Assembly: GCF_028453695.1 (NCBI RefSeq)
Contig: NC_135772.1
Coordinates: 1,798,001 to 1,862,000, forward strand
Direction of reading: 5' to 3'
Source of the DNA: Augochlora pura
Lineage: Eukaryota > Arthropoda > Insecta > Hymenoptera > Halictidae
DNA length: 64,000 bases
Shown here piece after piece: positions 61,346-64,000 of the stretch (its first letter is position 1; each line of letters starts with the position of its first letter). Position numbers and translations under genes: made by a program. The notes under the pieces were generated by a model. That model searched no databases and was not told the DNA's origin. It worked only from the letters and a program-made list of their open reading frames with translations.

Positions 61346-62330
61346 TAATTTTATGTCAAGGCTATGTGCTATTTTTTTTCGATTATTTTATGTCAAGGTT
61401 ATGTGCTAGATTTATTCGATTATTTTATGTATATAAAAGAATAAAGTTGGAAGGGATATTAATTATGTAATTCATTTTAAAATAGACGTGGATGCTTTTA
61501 CGTGAATTTTTAAGTGAATTATGTTATTAATTTCATTGAGAATTTTATTTATTTTATATAGAATTGTCGAGATTCCAGTCGATTTGATTTCGTAGTTATT
61601 TTAATTTTATTTCGACATTCTCTCAGATTTTTGTATAAATATTTGTCTAAGTATCTATTTTTGTAGTAGGATCTATATTTAATTGAGAATACATTATTTA
61701 GTATTTTATTGTAATTTTTTGGATTAATTTAGGCTTCGAGATTCTTATTAGTTTCATTGATATATCATTAATTAACATATTAATATTGGCATTGATATTT
61801 GTATTAATATTAACATTGCTACATTAATAATTTGCTAAATTTTAATTCTTGAAAGATATTACAATAATTATCTTGCAATTATAAAGAACAATAAATTCGA
61901 TATTGATATTAATATTGATATTCATATTGCTATTGACATTGCTACATTATTAATTTGCTAAATTTAAATTCTCGAAATTAATTACAATAATTCCTTACAA
62001 TTATAACGAATTTAATTCAATTAAATTCAATAATCAATTCATAAGACATATTTCTACAATTAAGAAATAATTATATACAATTATATACTCAGCCCTGAAA
62101 CCAATATTATAACAACAACCTCAAATTAACAATTTAGTCTTACAAATCTTTGTCCACCAACTGCCTCATCTTTTACATAAACATTAATCCACAAAATACA
62201 TACCCATCCATGATTTAAAAATTTAAATTTAAATTTTATAGCATTTAAAAATTCAACATAAAAACCAAAACTACCCTTAACCCTAAATATTTCCAACACC
62301 CCCTCGCAACTTTCAATACTTTCACCACGG
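61346..62330. other. AT-rich DNA, no gene seen
   Basis: AT-rich. 61760-61990 contains two copies of a segment with TTGATATT..ATATTAACATTGCTACATTA and ATAATTTGCTAAATTT, about 125 bp apart. Confidence 0.45.
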
Positions 62331-62682
62331 CCGGACAATAAAACAAAAAGTAACACCGCGAGCGTAACGTTTATAAATTCTCGTCGCGTGCCGCGCTGGA
62401 CGAACAATTAACCAACAAACGTATGCAAGGATCGCCATCGGAATACCATCCAGCCCGGCCCCTATTTTATCACGTTCTTCGTATCTGGAATGACCCGGCG
62501 CCCGACCACCGGAACCTTTACCCACCGCCTAACTTCATTACGTTAATGGCATAATAACCATTGTGGGCGGCGCGGGGGCTTATGCGCCCCCGAAACGTCG
62601 GTGTCCCTAAACAGAGCAAGAAGCGAGCGCGCGGCTTGAAATCGATCGGATCGCCATTAATATGTATGAGATCTTCGCCGAT

Positions 62683-62720
<38 letters not shown>

Positions 62721-62812
62721 GGGAGAGTCTAGTATAAGGGATGGGGGTTGCATGGTCGAACAGGTGCGCGGGGGATGCAGGGCGAAGAAATCGCTGGAAT
62801 CGTAATTACTCC
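62331..62812. other. CpG-rich block with (GA)n
   Basis: GC-rich noncoding block with a (GA)n tract at about 62685-62725. No gene recognised. Confidence 0.45.
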
Positions 62813-63295
62813 TTAACCCTTTGCCGCACCATTTTCTTTACAATTGCTATGACTAGAATTTTTTCGATCGCGCTAATTTCTTAAAAGAAAAAGGAATTTT
62901 ATATTTATTATCTACCTACATCTACTCGAATATTTAAATATTGATGATGAGAGAATAAAATATGATTTCTACTTACTTTGCTTATAAAAGAAATTTGTTG
63001 GATCAAAATGACCGATTTCACACTTTTTCTTTTAAAATTTATTAGATTTGGCTACGGCGACTCCACTGGGTACGGCAAAGTTTTTCGTTAGGCATGCATT
63101 TCAGAGGAAATGTATTAAAATATTAAAAATACGCAATTTTATTACATTAAATTAATATTATTTGATGTGATCGTTAAGTTTAAGCTTTTTTTATAATATT
63201 TAATAATTAAACTTAGTAATAAATGTAATAAATGGGTGAAACAGGCGAAATTTGATCTGAACGCCAAGAGGCGCTAATAGTAGTCAAAGGGTTAA
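62813..63295. mobile_element. Possible piggyBac-like MITE (483 bp)
   Basis: TTAACCCTTTGCCGCACCAT at the left and TAGTCAAAGGGTTAA at the right, with TTAA outermost on both sides. The inverted match is only about 11 bp, so the pairing is uncertain. The interior is AT-rich and noncoding. Confidence 0.45.
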
Positions 63296-63560
63296 AGAAG
63301 GTATCGCGTATTAATAAATAACATCGCTGTTTAAAGCAACACTTAATAAAGTAGCTATTAATACAGACATTATCGAACACTATAAAATAGTTTCACATTA
63401 CTCAAATTGACGTATTCGTATTATTATTTGTAATTATTATTAATCATTCGTATTATTATTCATTATTATTAATAGTAATTCATATTACTATCCGTAATTA
63501 CTATTAATAATTCCTATTATGATTCCTAATTATTACTAGTAATTCCTATTATCACCGCCG
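63296..63560. repeat. ATTATTA(T/C)TCGTAATT short-period repeat
   Basis: 63415-63555 has repeated TTCGTATTATTA / TTCCTATTATG / TAATTATTA(T/C)TA units. Confidence 0.55.
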
Positions 63561-64000
63561 CGCTTACAAAAACAATTGCAAGACAACAAACAATTCCAAA
63601 GCTCAAAAGCAACAATCGGAACGAGGACCTGTATTTAAAAGTAATCACTGACATAATTTCGGAAAAAGTTTCAATTCCGTGGAATCGCCGGCCAGACCAC
63701 TGACCCACGCGGTGCACCGGGATATTAAAGGGGAGGGGGGTGGGCGAGGGGGGGGGGGGGGCGTTACAAAATGCAGAGGAAAGGGGTTCGCACAGAAGGA
63801 ACGGCCGCGTGGATTTGTCGTTGACACGTCGCGTGAATGGGGCCCGGTTAAACCGAGCGTGTAAAGCTCGGAACGTTGCATGACTGCCGCGACTATTTCG
63901 CCGTTAGTTGAACGGGGGTGGCAACGGAGGGGGTGTGCTGCGGTACCAGGGGAGGAGGGTGGAGGGAAACAGAGATCGAGAGAGAGAAGAAGCGAAAGGG
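63561..64000. other. CpG-rich block with G run
   Basis: GC-rich noncoding block with 14 G at 63748-63761 and a GA-rich tail. No gene recognised. Confidence 0.45.

Noticed and set aside
1..64000. tRNA and rRNA genes
   Set aside because: No cloverleaf with a TTCGA(N)TCC arm at proper spacing and no conserved rRNA words were found by eye. A dedicated scan (for example tRNAscan-SE or Infernal) would be decisive.

Overview
The window is eukaryotic nuclear DNA and looks like an insect genome, most likely a hymenopteran such as an ant or bee. The grounds are short CpG-rich blocks alternating with very AT-rich DNA, abundant (CT)n, (GA)n and G/C homopolymer tracts, mariner and piggyBac-like debris, and almost no coding sequence. 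The taxon is inference. I found no bacterial-type genes, CRISPR array, rRNA or tRNA.

Only one protein-coding feature is convincing: a 102-codon internal exon on the + strand (59833-60138). It has a clean acceptor and donor, is phase 0 at both ends, and encodes a glutamine-rich, low-complexity protein segment. The rest of the window is probably intron and/or intergenic DNA. Nearly all other long open frames run through simple repeats or CpG-rich blocks and are composition artefacts.

The main content is mobile and repetitive DNA. (1) A broken mariner transposase relic lies at 4560-5493. (2) A second mariner family has ends reading TTAGGGTGTCCCATAAGTTT. Several copies have lost the middle of the transposase gene and carry instead a long degenerate array of the 10-bp unit GAATAGAGTG (CACTCTATTC on the transposase sense strand). 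They lie at 1394-2416, 14953-17287, 33935-34645, 37866-39209, 40855-41741 and 57369-57987. In all six the array has the same orientation relative to the surviving transposon ends, so it appears to be part of the element. Two further arrays (8985-9215, 10655-11290) lack transposon ends but sit between direct repeats. (3) A relative at 43211-43862 has the same ends and a TA duplication, and contains four tandem units of about 120-128 bp, each with a copy of the terminal repeat. (4) Palindromic MITEs lie at 13865-14155 and 1116-2476; the second is split by a mariner element. (5) Many short elements bounded by TTAA plus CCCTTTGCA-type ends look like piggyBac-like MITEs; one end has been amplified into a 161-bp tandem array at 51355-52040.

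Between these lie many locally distinct AT-rich minisatellites (periods of about 10, 15, 25, 35, 37, 61, 70 and 178 bp) and roughly thirty CpG-rich blocks of 0.3-1 kb. These blocks may be regulatory or conserved noncoding DNA, but nothing in the sequence alone proves it. The best candidate for something undescribed is the mariner family with a built-in decamer satellite, together with the two cases where a transposon end has itself been amplified in tandem.
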